From the NCBI RefSeq assembly GCF_016907545.1, contig NZ_JAFBCD010000001.1, positions 2,976,001-3,040,000 on the forward strand: a DNA stretch of 64,000 nt, written 5' to 3'. Below, piece by piece: positions 16,024-25,006 of the stretch. Under the pieces are notes generated by a model that was not told where the DNA came from, searched no databases, and saw nothing but the letters and a program-made list of their open reading frames with translations. The translations under genes were made by a program, and so were the position numbers. This DNA is from Paenarthrobacter ilicis (GTDB taxonomy: Bacteria; Actinomycetota; Actinomycetes; Actinomycetales; Micrococcaceae). Every line of letters begins with the position of its first letter. Positions within the stretch are counted from its first letter, which is position 1.

Positions 16024-16968
16024 TTAGCGGGAGCTGCCGGCCAGGAGGCCGCGGCGCTGCAGCAGGCGCTTCTCGATCGGACCGAAAACCAGCAGCTCGA
16101 TCAGGATGCCCACGGCCAGGATCAACAGGATCGCGGCCATGACGATCGACATGTCGGAGAGCACACGCCCCTGGTCAAGGAGCGAACCCAAACCGAAGCC
16201 GATGGTTCCTCCCACAGCGATGATTTCGGCCGCCATCAGGGAGCGCCAGGAGAAGGCCCACCCCTGCTTCAGCCCGCCGATGTACCCGGGAAGTGCGGCG
16301 GGGAGGACAATCTGCAAAGCCATCTGGAGCCGGTTCGCCCCGAGGACTGTCCCAACGCTTCGGTACTGCGGCGGGATCTGGTCCACGCCGGAGATGAGGC
16401 CGTTGATGATGGACGGAATCGCGCCCATGAGCACCACAAAGTAGACGGTGGCGTCCGTCAGTCCGAACCAGATGATGGCGGCGGGAACCCATGCCACGGA
16501 CGGCAGCACCTGAAGGCCGGATATCAGCGGACCAAAGGCACGCCGCAACGGAGCAACCTGTGCCAACAACAACCCCACAGGCGTGGCCACCACCACGGAG
16601 ATCAGGAAGCCCACCAGGCCTCTCTGCAGGGAAGTCCACACGGATTCCTGCAGTTTCCCCTCACTCCACAGAACGCCCAGCTGGCCCAGGACATCCAACG
16701 GCCCGGGGACCTGGTCGCGGCGCTTCAGTCCCAGGGAAACGTAGAACTGCCACACCAGCACCAAGACCACCAAGGCGGCGATCGGCAGGAGCACGCGCTT
16801 CCAGTCGATGCCGCGCTTACGGCCGTTGTCCGACTGGAGGTTGTCCAGTCCGGCCTCGAGGTCCCGCAGTTCCGAGGCGTTGCCCTTGAGCGACGGGGAC
16901 GTGATGTGTTCTTTGGAGTCAGTCACGGCAAGCTCCCGCTCTTCGGTGGTGATGGGGTTACTTGGCAT
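16024..16968 (-). CDS. ssuC: Sulfonate-type ABC transporter permease
   Basis: The 314-residue inner-membrane permease of the SsuC/TauC family has about six hydrophobic segments. The conserved cytoplasmic loop SWRSLMAAEIIAVGGTIGFGLGSLLDQGR interacts with the ATPase. The first roughly 60 residues are a charged cytoplasmic tail. I chose the ATG at 16968: GAGGAG precedes it by seven bases and it overlaps the end of the ATPase gene by 11 bases, showing tight coupling. With the ATPase and anchored binding protein upstream it forms a complete importer, likely for aliphatic sulfonates or taurine. No desulfonating monooxygenase adjoins it. Confidence 0.88.
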   Translation of the reverse strand: MPSNPITTEERELAVTDSKEHITSPSLKGNASELRDLEAGLDNLQSDNGRKRGIDWKRVLLPIAALVVLVLVWQFYVSLGLKRRDQVPGPLDVLGQLGVLWSEGKLQESVWTSLQRGLVGFLISVVVATPVGLLLAQVAPLRRAFGPLISGLQVLPSVAWVPAAIIWFGLTDATVYFVVLMGAIPSIINGLISGVDQIPPQYRSVGTVLGANRLQMALQIVLPAALPGYIGGLKQGWAFSWRSLMAAEIIAVGGTIGFGLGSLLDQGRVLSDMSIVMAAILLILAVGILIELLVFGPIEKRLLQRRGLLAGSSR

Positions 16969-17689
16969 GGCGGCGGATCTCCTCGCGAAGGCGGCGGGTG
17001 ATGACACCGGTCAGCTCCCCGGCGCGGCCAGCATCCGTCCGGTGTTCCTCGGTGACTTCCCATTCGGCCACCACCCGGCCCGGACGCGAGGACAACAGCA
17101 GCACGCGCTGGCCCAGCCGGACGGCTTCGCGCACGTTATGGGTCACGAACACGATGGTCCGGCCGGTTTCCTTCCAGATGCGCTCAAGCTCGTCGTGCAG
17201 GAGGTCGCGGGTGATCGCATCCAAGGCAGCAAAAGGCTCATCCATCAACAGCAGTTGGCGGTCCTGGGCCAGGGAACGGGCCAGGGCAACGCGCTGCCTC
17301 ATGCCGCCGGACAGTTCGTGGGGGCGCTTGTCACCGGCTCCGCCCAGGTGGACCAGTTCCAGCAGTTCACCGGCACGTTGGCGCCGGCTTGCCTTGGTGC
17401 TGGACTTGTCGGCCAGATGCAACGCGAGTTCGATGTTGCCGCGCGCGGTCAACCACGGAAAGAGGGAGGCGTCCTGGAACATGAAGGCGGCGCCGTCGCT
17501 GGGAACCTCCAAGGCGCCCGACGTCGGCTTCTCCAGTCCCGCCATGATGTTCAGCAAGGTGGACTTGCCGCAGCCGGACGCACCGAGGAGCGCGACGAAC
17601 TCGCCCTGCGCGATGGTGGCATTGACGTCGTCCAGCACCGGGGCGCCGCTGCCGAAGCGCTTGCCCAGGTTCTCGAGTACGACTGGCAT
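16958..17689 (-). CDS. ssuB: Sulfonate-type ABC transporter ATP-binding protein
   Basis: The 243-residue ATPase energises the SsuABC-type importer. Walker A GASGCGKST lies near residues 36-44. The signature ELSGGMRQRVALARSLAQDRQ and Walker B LLLMDEPFAALD are intact, with the TVVFVTHN-like switch His (IVFVTHNVREAV). Subfamily features fit the nitrate/sulfonate/taurine group. It overlaps ssuC, and a hairpin at 17732-17776 separates it from ssuA. Confidence 0.92.
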   Translation of the reverse strand: MPVVLENLGKRFGSGAPVLDDVNATIAQGEFVALLGASGCGKSTLLNIMAGLEKPTSGALEVPSDGAAFMFQDASLFPWLTARGNIELALHLADKSSTKASRRQRAGELLELVHLGGAGDKRPHELSGGMRQRVALARSLAQDRQLLLMDEPFAALDAITRDLLHDELERIWKETGRTIVFVTHNVREAVRLGQRVLLLSSRPGRVVAEWEVTEEHRTDAGRAGELTGVITRRLREEIRRHAK

Positions 17690-17731
17690 GGTCCCGTCCT
17701 TCGTGTTGATTGGTAGAGCTGATGTGGCTGA

Positions 17732-17776
17732 AGGCCGGCCCGCTTCGCGCTCGTGGAGAGGGAAGCGGACCGGCCT
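17732..17776 (-). terminator. Intercistronic hairpin between ssuA and ssuB
   Basis: AGGCCGGcCCGCTTC pairs with GAAGCGGaCCGGCCT, a 15-bp stem with one mismatch, in the 95-base gap after ssuA. It is probably a partial terminator or RNA stabiliser that keeps the binding protein more abundant than the membrane parts. Confidence 0.6.
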
Positions 17777-17784
17777 GTCAGTGC

Positions 17785-18927
17785 TTAGTCCTGGCCAAGA
17801 CCCGCGGCCGAGGTCTTCTTGCCTTCAACCTCGTTCAGGGTCCGGAGGTCGAAGATGCCATTGATGTCTGCCTGCTTGGTGGTTCCGGCTTTCACGCCGT
17901 CATCCAAGAGCTTCTTGTAGGTTCCAGCGAGCGGGTCGGTGGTGAACTTGATGTTCTGGAGCGCCCGTTCAATTACGTTGGCCGGAAGCGGTTTGCCTGC
18001 GGTGTCCTTGAGGACGGCGTTGATGGTGGTGGCCTTCTCCTCGGCCGAAGCCGTGTTGAGCCAGTTCACGGATTCCACGTGGCCCTTGAGCAGCGCCTTC
18101 ACGGTTTCCGGGTGTTCTGCGGCGAACTTCTTGTTGACGATCAGGATGGTGGTGGTGAAGTCACCCTTCTCCCACAGGTCCTTCTCATCCACCAGGACCT
18201 TGGCCCCGGCTTCGAGCACCAGGCGGGACGCCCACGGCTCAGGCAACCACGCGCCGTCGAGCTTTCCGTCCTGGAAGAGCTTCAGCGACTGCGCATTTTC
18301 GGTGGGGTTGATGTTCACATCCCCGCTGCCGTCAACGTTGGTTTTGTAGCCCTGGTCCGTCAGCCAGGCGCGAAGGGCAACGTCCTGGGTGCCACCGAGC
18401 TGCGGGGTGCTGAGCACCTTGCCCTTGAGGTCGGCTGCGGATGTGATCTCCGGCTTGACCACCAGCTGGGCACCACCGGACGCTGCGCCGGCGATGATGC
18501 TGATGGACTCGCCGTTGCTCTTGACGTAGGAGTTGATGGCCGGGTTGGGCCCGATGTAGGTGGCGTCGATTGCGCCGGCATTCAGGGCTTCAATGGCGGC
18601 CGGGCCGGCGTTGAAGATCTGCGTGCTGAGCTTGGTCTCGCCAAGATCCTTGGCGATGATGCCCTTGCTGGTGCCCACCAGTGCGGGAGCGTGGGTCACA
18701 TTGCTGAAGTAACCGAGCTTGAGTTCCGCGGCCGGAGACGTGGTGGGTGCCGGAGCCGCTTGGTTGTTGTTGTTGACGGCTGATGCAACTGCGGCGCCCG
18801 CGCCGATGAGCAGGACCAGGCCTACGGCCAGTCCGATCTCCAGGGTGCGGCGGCGCTTTGGCTTGGCGGTCTCACCGGCGACGATGCGGGTGGTGCCGGG
18901 GTTGGGTGACTCGGGGGTGTTCGACAT
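17785..18927 (-). CDS. ssuA: Membrane-anchored sulfonate-type ABC substrate-binding protein
   Basis: The 380-residue protein starts with about 25 charged residues, then an uncleaved-looking anchor LEIGLAVGLVLLIGAGAAVASAV (about 30-52) with no lipobox Cys. A periplasmic-binding fold follows. LKLGYFSNVTHAPALVGTSKG, IGPNPAINSYV and DGAWLPEPWASRLVLEAG match the SsuA/TauA/NrtA-type family that binds sulfonates, taurine or similar anions. It is the first gene of ssuABC, and the leader contains a candidate Cys-rich-responsive uORF at 18970-19026. Placement among cys genes supports a sulfur ligand. Confidence 0.9.
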   Translation of the reverse strand: MSNTPESPNPGTTRIVAGETAKPKRRRTLEIGLAVGLVLLIGAGAAVASAVNNNNQAAPAPTTSPAAELKLGYFSNVTHAPALVGTSKGIIAKDLGETKLSTQIFNAGPAAIEALNAGAIDATYIGPNPAINSYVKSNGESISIIAGAASGGAQLVVKPEITSAADLKGKVLSTPQLGGTQDVALRAWLTDQGYKTNVDGSGDVNINPTENAQSLKLFQDGKLDGAWLPEPWASRLVLEAGAKVLVDEKDLWEKGDFTTTILIVNKKFAAEHPETVKALLKGHVESVNWLNTASAEEKATTINAVLKDTAGKPLPANVIERALQNIKFTTDPLAGTYKKLLDDGVKAGTTKQADINGIFDLRTLNEVEGKKTSAAGLGQD

Positions 18928-18969
18928 GATGGGGTCCTTCGGAGATGTGGGATGCGTGCGGGGCGAAGA

Positions 18970-19026
18970 TCAGGCCCCGTGACATCGCCCGTCGAGGGCA
19001 AGCGAGGACCATTCCGGAGAGGTCAT
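18970..19026 (-). CDS. Candidate leaderless leader peptide upstream of ssuABC
   Basis: An 18-codon frame, MTSPEWSSLALDGRCHGA, starts at 19026 and ends 42 bases before the ssuA ATG. Its ATG is exactly six bases after a -10 (TACTGT) with an 18-spaced TTGAAG -35, so it should be the first codon of a leaderless mRNA. The single Cys codon near its end is followed at once by a GC hairpin (CGGGGC pairing with GCCCCG, about 18959-18978). Leaderless Cys-containing small ORFs act as cysteine-responsive attenuators in mycobacteria; a similar role here is inference. Confidence 0.5.
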   Translation of the reverse strand: MTSPEWSSLALDGRCHGA

Positions 19027-19032
19027 GCCTTC

Positions 19033-19062
19033 ACAGTAGGGACTGTCATATTTCGGCTTCAA
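19033..19062 (-). promoter_or_regulatory. Predicted promoter of the ssu leader
   Basis: TTGAAG (19057-19062), an 18-base spacer and TACTGT (19033-19038) precede the leader ORF. The -10 is part of an inverted repeat ACAGTccctACTGT (19033-19046) that could bind a sulfur regulator. Confidence 0.6.
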
Positions 19063-19080
19063 TCCCGCAGAAACCAAGGT

Positions 19081-20034
19081 TCACGCAGGGTCACTTGGCG
19101 TCATATTGGCCGCTAGAGCTTCAATGTCGTGCGGTGTTGTGCGGCAGCACCCACCTATGAGAAGGGCGCCCCGGTCCTGCCATGCGCCCGCGTTTCCGGC
19201 CAGGGTTCCCCCGCCGTGGAGGCCCTGGGCCGGCCCCCATGTCTTGGTGACGGCGTCATAGGTCTCGCCCGAGTTCGGGTAGGCAACCAGGGGTTTATCG
19301 GAAAACTCCTGCAGCGTGCCAAGGGCGTCCGTCACCAGTTCCAGCGGCACACAGTTAATTCCGACGGCGGCAACGCGCGGTTCCGCGGCGAGCAGCGCAG
19401 CGACGTCCACCAACGGCGTTCCATCGCTGATGTGGGCGCTGTCCCGCAGCGTAAACGTGAACCAGGCTTCGACGTCGAACTCGCCTACAAGAGCCAGCAA
19501 CGCCTCGGCTTCCGCGAACGACGGCAGGGTCTCGCAGGCCAGGAAATCTGCGCCAGCCTCCACCAGGGCAGCAATACGCGGGCGGTGGAAATCCCGGAAT
19601 TCCGCGGGAGAAAGCGTGTAATCGCCGCGGTACTCGGACCCGTCGGCCAGGTACGCCCCGTAAGGCCCCACGGAACCCGCTACCAGCAAGGGGCGGGATC
19701 CGGGGTTGGCCGCCAGGTATTCCTGCCGGGCTTCATCAGCCAATCGGACACTGAGCGCCACCAGGTCCAGTGATTCCTGCGCCGACAGCCCGCGGCGGGC
19801 AAAACCGTCCGGAGTTGCCTGGTAGCTGGCCGTGATCGCCACCGAGGCGCCGGCGTCGTAATAATCCCGGTGCACCCGCTTGATCAGGTGCGGCTGCTCC
19901 AAAAGGACTTTGGCGGACCACAGCGGATCCTCCAGGTTGCAGCCGTGGGCCTCAAGTTCAGTGGCCAGGGCGCCATCCAGGACCAGGCGTTCGCCGGCGT
20001 CCACGAGGGTGCTGAGGGTGGTGTTCTGTGGCAT
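19081..20034 (-). CDS. mmuM: Homocysteine S-methyltransferase
   Basis: The 317-residue enzyme methylates homocysteine to methionine with S-methylmethionine or SAM as donor. It needs zinc, and the three expected Cys ligands are present: VGINC (about 228) and GGCC (about 296-297). LDGALATELEAHG and SVGPYGAYLADGSEYRGDY are family signatures. It sits between the ssu leader and the cysN terminator, and probably has its own transcript. Its place in the sulfur region suggests methionine recycling. Confidence 0.93.
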   Translation of the reverse strand: MPQNTTLSTLVDAGERLVLDGALATELEAHGCNLEDPLWSAKVLLEQPHLIKRVHRDYYDAGASVAITASYQATPDGFARRGLSAQESLDLVALSVRLADEARQEYLAANPGSRPLLVAGSVGPYGAYLADGSEYRGDYTLSPAEFRDFHRPRIAALVEAGADFLACETLPSFAEAEALLALVGEFDVEAWFTFTLRDSAHISDGTPLVDVAALLAAEPRVAAVGINCVPLELVTDALGTLQEFSDKPLVAYPNSGETYDAVTKTWGPAQGLHGGGTLAGNAGAWQDRGALLIGGCCRTTPHDIEALAANMTPSDPA

Positions 20035-20052
20035 GCATGCTCCTTAAGGCAG

Positions 20053-20102
20053 AACCGCAGCCTGCCCGGACCCCACGTGGGAGCCGCGGACAAGCTGCGG
20101 TT
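20053..20102 (-). terminator. Terminator of the sir-cysHDN operon
   Basis: AACCGCAGC pairs with GCTGCGGTT as an outer 9-bp stem enclosing a second small stem CCCACGTGGG. It lies 18 bases past the cysN stop and upstream of mmuM. Confidence 0.6.
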
Positions 20103-20119
20103 TGTGACGACGTGTGACC

Positions 20120-21538
20120 CTAGATGACGTAACGTTCGTCCTCATGGTCACCGGGGTGGTCCTTGACCAGTCCGGCGGCAAGGGTATTTCCATCAATGGG
20201 GTCGATCACCAGGAAAGCTCCGGTGCGGCGGTGGTGCAGGTAGTTCTCCAACGGCAACGCCGCGGCCAGCCGAAGCTGGGCATGCCCAATGTCGTTGAGC
20301 TCCAGCGTGGACGCAGGCTCAACGTTGAACGTGGCCAAATCCAGCTTGCCGGTGACGTTGCGGACCAAAGCCTGGACCGTGCGGGTACCGTGCTTCACAA
20401 GCACCTTCTGGCCTTCGCGCAGTGGCTTTGGCGACAGCCAGGCCAGCGATGCGTACAGGTCAGCGGTGCTCTCGCGCACCGTCCCCGCAGCGGCAATGGT
20501 GTCGCCGCGGGCGATGTCGATCTCGTCAGCCAACCGCACTGCCACTGACTGCGGAGCTGCTGCCTCGTCCAGCGACTGGCCGGCAAAGTCGATGCCAACC
20601 ACCGTGGTGGTGCGCGGCTCATGGCCCGGGCTGATGACGCTCACGGCGTCACCCACCTTCACCGAACCTTCGGTGATCTGGCCGGCGTAGGCGCGGTAGT
20701 CGCGGTACTCCTCCACATCCAGCCCGGCGGCAACAGCATCGGGTGCCAGCGCGCCCTGCGGACGGATCACCAGCTGCACGGGGAAGCGGAAGCTCTCCAG
20801 GTCTGCCTCAAGCTCGTCCGCCGCGGGCAGGGTCTCCAGGACCTCCAACAGCGCCGGACCGGAGTACCAAGGGGTGCGATCCGAGCGGTCCACCACGTTG
20901 TCGCCATCCAGTGCTGACACAGGAACCACGAAAAGATCGGTGACGCCACCCGCAGTTGAATCTTCGCGTCCAAGGCCAAGCTCGCGGGCAACCTTCTGCA
21001 CGTCCGCTTCGATGTCGCGGAACACCTGCTCGCTGAAGTCCACCAGGTCGATCTTGTTCACAGCCACAATGACGTGGGCAACCCGCAGCAACTGCAGCAC
21101 GGACAGGTGTCGGCGCGTCTGCTCCAGTACGCCCTTCCGGGCGTCAATGAGCACGACGACGGCATCCGCAGTAGACGCGCCGGTCACCGTGTTCTTGGTG
21201 TACTGAACGTGGCCGGGGCAGTCCGCCAGGATGAAGCTGCGGCGATCGGTAGCAAAGTAGCGGTAGGCCACATCGATGGTGATGCCCTGCTCGCGTTCGG
21301 CGCGGAGGCCGTCCGTGAGGAGAGCCAGGTCGATTCCGCCCTTTTCGCCACCGAAGCCTCGGTCCGCAGAGGTGCGTGCCACTGCGTCCAGAGTGTCGGC
21401 GAGGATGGCCTTGGAGTCGTGAAGGAGGCGGCCCACCAAAGTGGACTTGCCGTCGTCCACCGATCCGGCAGTGGCAAAACGGAACAGGGTTGTGGGCAGT
21501 GCTGTTTCCAGCGCGCCAGCCAGTGTCTCGGTGCTCAT
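20120..21538 (-). CDS. cysN: Sulfate adenylyltransferase subunit 1 (GTPase)
   Basis: The 472-residue GTPase subunit drives sulfate activation to adenosine 5'-phosphosulfate with CysD. An EF-Tu-like G domain shows P-loop GSVDDGKST (25-33), DCPGH (106-110) and NKID (161-164). Two beta-barrel domains follow. No APS kinase (CysC) domain is fused, which agrees with the APS-type reductase encoded upstream. The start follows the cysD stop directly, and it is the last gene of the operon. Confidence 0.96.
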   Translation of the reverse strand: MSTETLAGALETALPTTLFRFATAGSVDDGKSTLVGRLLHDSKAILADTLDAVARTSADRGFGGEKGGIDLALLTDGLRAEREQGITIDVAYRYFATDRRSFILADCPGHVQYTKNTVTGASTADAVVVLIDARKGVLEQTRRHLSVLQLLRVAHVIVAVNKIDLVDFSEQVFRDIEADVQKVARELGLGREDSTAGGVTDLFVVPVSALDGDNVVDRSDRTPWYSGPALLEVLETLPAADELEADLESFRFPVQLVIRPQGALAPDAVAAGLDVEEYRDYRAYAGQITEGSVKVGDAVSVISPGHEPRTTTVVGIDFAGQSLDEAAAPQSVAVRLADEIDIARGDTIAAAGTVRESTADLYASLAWLSPKPLREGQKVLVKHGTRTVQALVRNVTGKLDLATFNVEPASTLELNDIGHAQLRLAAALPLENYLHHRRTGAFLVIDPIDGNTLAAGLVKDHPGDHEDERYVI

Positions 21539-22471
21539 TTAGAAGTAGCCGTCCTTCTTGCGGTCTTCCATGGCTGCCTCGGAGATGCGGTCATCTGCTC
21601 GGGTGGCGCCACGTTCGGTCAGGGTGGAGGCGGCGACTTCAACAACGACGTCGGCCACGGTGCGGGCATCGGATTCCACAGCACCTGTGCAGGACATGTC
21701 ACCCACCGTGCGGTAGCGCACCAGCTTGGTGATGACTTCCTCGTGCGGCAGCGGCTGGGAAACCTCGCCCACCGCACGCCACATGCCGTCGCGGGCAAAC
21801 ACGTCGCGCTCGTGGGCGTAGTAGAGGCCGGGAAGCTCGATGTTCTCCCGCTCGATGTAGCGCCAGATGTCCAGCTCGGTCCAGTTGCTGATGGGGAACG
21901 CGCGGACGTGCTGGCCCACAGTGTGGCGGCCGTTGTACAGGTTCCACAGCTCGGGGCGCTGGTTGCGCGGGTCCCACTGGCCGAACTCGTCGCGGAGGCT
22001 GAGGATGCGTTCCTTGGCGCGGGCCTTGTCCTCGTCGCGGCGTCCGCCACCGAAGACGGCGTCGAACTTGTTCTTCTGGATGGCGTCCAGCAAGGGAACT
22101 GTCTGCAGCGGGTTGCGGGTTCCATCGGCACGCTCGGCCAGTTCGCCGCTGTCAATGAACTCCTGCACGGAACCCACCACAAGCTTCAGGCCAAGGCGCT
22201 CAACGGTGCGGTCACGGAAGTCGATGACCTCCGGGAAGTTGTGTCCTGTGTCCACGTGCAGCACCGGGAACGGAACCTTGCCGGGCCAGAATGCCTTGGT
22301 GGCCAGGTGCAGCATGACCACGGAGTCCTTGCCACCGGAGAAAAGCAGCGCGGGCTTTTCGAACTCGGCAACCACTTCGCGGATGATGTGGATGGCCTCG
22401 GACTCAAGGGTGTCCAGTGAGGAGAGGCGCTGGTTCAACGCGAGGTCCTCGCTGCTTGTGAAGGTGCTCAT
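21539..22471 (-). CDS. cysD: Sulfate adenylyltransferase subunit 2
   Basis: The 310-residue catalytic subunit of ATP sulfurylase forms APS from sulfate and ATP. The PP-loop SGGKDS lies at 45-50. VLHVDTGHNFPEVIDFRD, FGGGRRDEDKARAKER and NWTELDIWRYIERENI are strongly conserved. The ATG at 22471 overlaps the stop of cysH (ATGA), so translation is coupled; a longer frame upstream is only an extension into cysH. It pairs with CysN. Confidence 0.97.
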   Translation of the reverse strand: MSTFTSSEDLALNQRLSSLDTLESEAIHIIREVVAEFEKPALLFSGGKDSVVMLHLATKAFWPGKVPFPVLHVDTGHNFPEVIDFRDRTVERLGLKLVVGSVQEFIDSGELAERADGTRNPLQTVPLLDAIQKNKFDAVFGGGRRDEDKARAKERILSLRDEFGQWDPRNQRPELWNLYNGRHTVGQHVRAFPISNWTELDIWRYIERENIELPGLYYAHERDVFARDGMWRAVGEVSQPLPHEEVITKLVRYRTVGDMSCTGAVESDARTVADVVVEVAASTLTERGATRADDRISEAAMEDRKKDGYF

Positions 22472-23187
22472 GTGTGTAGTCCGCATTCTGTCTTGTCGGA
22501 TCCTGACCAGCGGCCGGCGCGGGGGTCTTCTCCCGGGGCAACCTGGCGGGTGCAGGGCTGGCAACCGATTGATGGGTAACCCTGGCTCAGGAGTGGATTG
22601 ACGGGGAGGATGTTGTCCTCGGAGTACTCGATCAGTTGATCGAAGGTCCAGTCCACCATCGGGTTCACTTTGACCAGGCCGAAACCTTCGTCCCACGTGA
22701 TGATTGGCGTGTTGGTCCGGGTAGGTGCCTCGTCGCGGCGGACACCCGTGAACCATACTTCATAGCCAGTCAAGGAGCGGCGCAGGGGCTGGACCTTGCG
22801 CAGTGCGCAGCACTGGGCGGGGTCGCGGGCAAACAGGTCCTTGCCCAGCAACCGGTCCTGCTGCTCCACCGTGTTCCCCGGAAGGACGTCCACCACGTTG
22901 ACGCGCAGGTTTGCTGCCACTTCATCGCGGGTCTGGTGCGTTTCCTTGAAGTGGTAGCCGGTTTCCAGGAACAAGACGTCGACGCCGGGAAGCTGGTCCG
23001 CCACCAGCGCCGGCAGGACGGCGTCGGCCATGGAGCAAGCCACCGTGACGGCGGGCAGTTCAAAGTTGCGGGCCACCCAGGCAATCGCTTCGGAGGCGGT
23101 GGCGTTCCAGCCGAGCTCGGCCGCGCCTGCTTCAGCCAGGGCCTTGAGCTCGTCGTTGGAACGCTTGAGGGCTACAGCTACGGTCAC
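22468..23187 (-). CDS. cysH: Adenylyl-sulfate (APS) reductase
   Basis: The 239-residue thioredoxin-dependent reductase converts APS to sulfite. A double Cys at 126-127 and Cys at 209 and 212 (GCQPC) are the [4Fe-4S] ligands that mark APS rather than PAPS specificity. The catalytic C-terminal Cys is in ECGLH (about 235). TGYHFKETH and VRRDEAPTR fit the family. The GTG start overlaps the sulfite reductase stop by four bases, with GGAG seven bases upstream. It lies between the reductase and cysD in a four-gene operon. Confidence 0.96.
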   Translation of the reverse strand: MTVAVALKRSNDELKALAEAGAAELGWNATASEAIAWVARNFELPAVTVACSMADAVLPALVADQLPGVDVLFLETGYHFKETHQTRDEVAANLRVNVVDVLPGNTVEQQDRLLGKDLFARDPAQCCALRKVQPLRRSLTGYEVWFTGVRRDEAPTRTNTPIITWDEGFGLVKVNPMVDWTFDQLIEYSEDNILPVNPLLSQGYPSIGCQPCTRQVAPGEDPRAGRWSGSDKTECGLHT

Positions 23188-24920
23188 TGCAAGTCTCCTT
23201 CATCTACGGAGTGTGCCCACTCGGCGAAGGTCTGGCCCTCGGCGCCCACGGCGACGAACTTACGGACCACACGCTCCACGTAGTCAGGCAGGTTTTCCAC
23301 CGTGACCTTGAGGCCACGGACGGTGCGCCCCAATCCGGCCTCTTCGCGTTCGTTGTTGGCCAGCCCGCCACCGAGGTGGACCTGGAAACCCGGGGTGGGG
23401 TCGCCGTCGGGCGTCGGCAGCATCATGCCCTTCAAACCGATGTCCGCTGTCTGGATGCGGGCGCAGGAGTTGGGGCAGCCGTTGATGTGCAGGGACAGTG
23501 CCTGGGGAAGCTGCTTGGTCTCCACCAGGTCCGCCAGGCGGCGTTCCAGTTCAGCGATGGCAGTGGCTGCGGTGACCTTGGTTTCCACGATGGCCAGCTT
23601 GCAGAACTCGATGCCAGTGCAGGCGATGGTGCCACGGCGGAACACGGACGGCCGGGCGGAAAGGCCCAAGGTGTCCAGTTCGGCGATGAGCGGCTCCACC
23701 TGTTCCTTGGCAACATCCAGGATCACCAGCTTCTGGTGGGGAGTTGTGCGCAGGCGGTAGCTGCCGTGCTTCTCCAAAGTGTCCGCCAGCGTAACAAGTG
23801 CCTCGCCGGACGTGCGCCCAACAGTGGGGGTCACACCGATGAAGAACTTGCCGTCCTTCTGTTCGTGGACACCAATGTGGTCACCGGGCGAGGTTGGCTT
23901 GGGCGCGGCCGGACCGTCGGGAAGCTTGAAGCCGAGGTATTCGTCTTCGAGGATCTGGCGGAACTTGGCCGGTCCCCAGTCGTTCATGAGGAACTTCAGG
24001 CGTGCCTTGGTGCGCATGCGGCGGTAACCGTAATCGCGGAAGATACTGGTGACGCCCAGCCATACTTCAGCGGCAACGTCAGCGGAGACGAACACACCCA
24101 GGCGTTCGGCCAAGCGGGGGTTGGTGGACAGGCCGCCGCCAACCCAGAGGTCGTAGCCGGCGCCAAGTTCGGGGTGGATCACGCCAACCAGTGCGAAGTC
24201 GTTGATCTCGTGCACCACGTCCTGGGACGGGTGCCCGGTGATGGCGGTCTTGTATTTGCGCGGCAGGTTGGCCAGCTCGGGGTCGCCAATGAAACGCTCG
24301 GCGAGCTCGTGGATCAGCGGCGTGGGATCGATGATCTCGTCCTTTGCGATGCCCGCCACCGGGGAGCCAAGGATGACGCGGGGAACGTCGCCGCAAGCTT
24401 CAGTGGTGGACAGGCCGATCCCCTCAAGGCGTCGCCAGATCTCCGGGACGTCCTCAACGCGGATCCAGTGCAGCTGGATGTTCTGTCGGTCCGTGAGGTC
24501 AGCGGAACCCCGTGCAAAGTCCACGGAAATCTGGCCGATCACTCGCAGCTGCTCGGTGCTCAGCGCACCGCCGTCGATGCGAACGCGCAGCATGAAGTAC
24601 TTGTCTTCGAGCTCGTGCGGCTCCAGCGTGGCCGTCTTGCCGCCGTCGATCCCGGGTTTCCGCTGCGTGTACAGGCCCCACCAGCGGAAGCGGCCGTGCA
24701 GGTCTGTACCTTCAATCGAGTCGAAACCCTCTTTGGAATAGACAGACTCAATGCGCTCACGGACGTTGAGCCCGTTGTCATCCTGCTTCCAGGTTTCGTT
24801 GGCATTGAGGGGCGTGGTGCCGTCAACCTTCCACTGGCCGTGGGGCTTGGCGGCAGGGCGGGTGCGCGCCGGGCGCTTGGCGGTCTCCGCGGACCCACCG
24901 GCTACAGCTGTATCTGTCAT
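23184..24920 (-). CDS. sir: Ferredoxin-type sulfite (nitrite/sulfite) reductase
   Basis: The 578-residue enzyme reduces sulfite to sulfide with siroheme and a coupled [4Fe-4S] cluster. Ligand Cys are at about 434 and 440 (CTGIEFC) and 482 and 486 (GCPNSC). Two ferredoxin-like half domains are seen, and LTDRQNIQLHWI is the siroheme-contact segment. Position at the head of cysHDN favours sulfite over nitrite. The ATG at 24920 is preferred over longer frames: it has no ribosome site but exact leaderless spacing after TACCCT. One of the FprA proteins could supply electrons via ferredoxin. Confidence 0.94.
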   Translation of the reverse strand: MTDTAVAGGSAETAKRPARTRPAAKPHGQWKVDGTTPLNANETWKQDDNGLNVRERIESVYSKEGFDSIEGTDLHGRFRWWGLYTQRKPGIDGGKTATLEPHELEDKYFMLRVRIDGGALSTEQLRVIGQISVDFARGSADLTDRQNIQLHWIRVEDVPEIWRRLEGIGLSTTEACGDVPRVILGSPVAGIAKDEIIDPTPLIHELAERFIGDPELANLPRKYKTAITGHPSQDVVHEINDFALVGVIHPELGAGYDLWVGGGLSTNPRLAERLGVFVSADVAAEVWLGVTSIFRDYGYRRMRTKARLKFLMNDWGPAKFRQILEDEYLGFKLPDGPAAPKPTSPGDHIGVHEQKDGKFFIGVTPTVGRTSGEALVTLADTLEKHGSYRLRTTPHQKLVILDVAKEQVEPLIAELDTLGLSARPSVFRRGTIACTGIEFCKLAIVETKVTAATAIAELERRLADLVETKQLPQALSLHINGCPNSCARIQTADIGLKGMMLPTPDGDPTPGFQVHLGGGLANNEREEAGLGRTVRGLKVTVENLPDYVERVVRKFVAVGAEGQTFAEWAHSVDEGDLQ

Positions 24921-24956
24921 ATATCGAGGGTAGGTGTGGCCAGTTTTCGCCAGCAA
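24921..24956 (-). promoter_or_regulatory. Predicted leaderless promoter of the sir-cysHDN operon
   Basis: TTGCTG (24951-24956), an 18-base spacer, TACCCT (24927-24932) and six bases lead straight to the sir ATG. No Shine-Dalgarno sequence exists between. Confidence 0.6.
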
Positions 24957-25006
24957 AGGTCCGGAAATGCTAAGTCACCTAGGGAAACATTTCGTCACGA
25001 ATGCCC

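Noticed and set aside
18928..19080. SAM riboswitch upstream of ssuA
   Set aside because: I looked for the conserved SAM-I and SAM-IV cores and did not find them; the leader ORF explains the sequence better.
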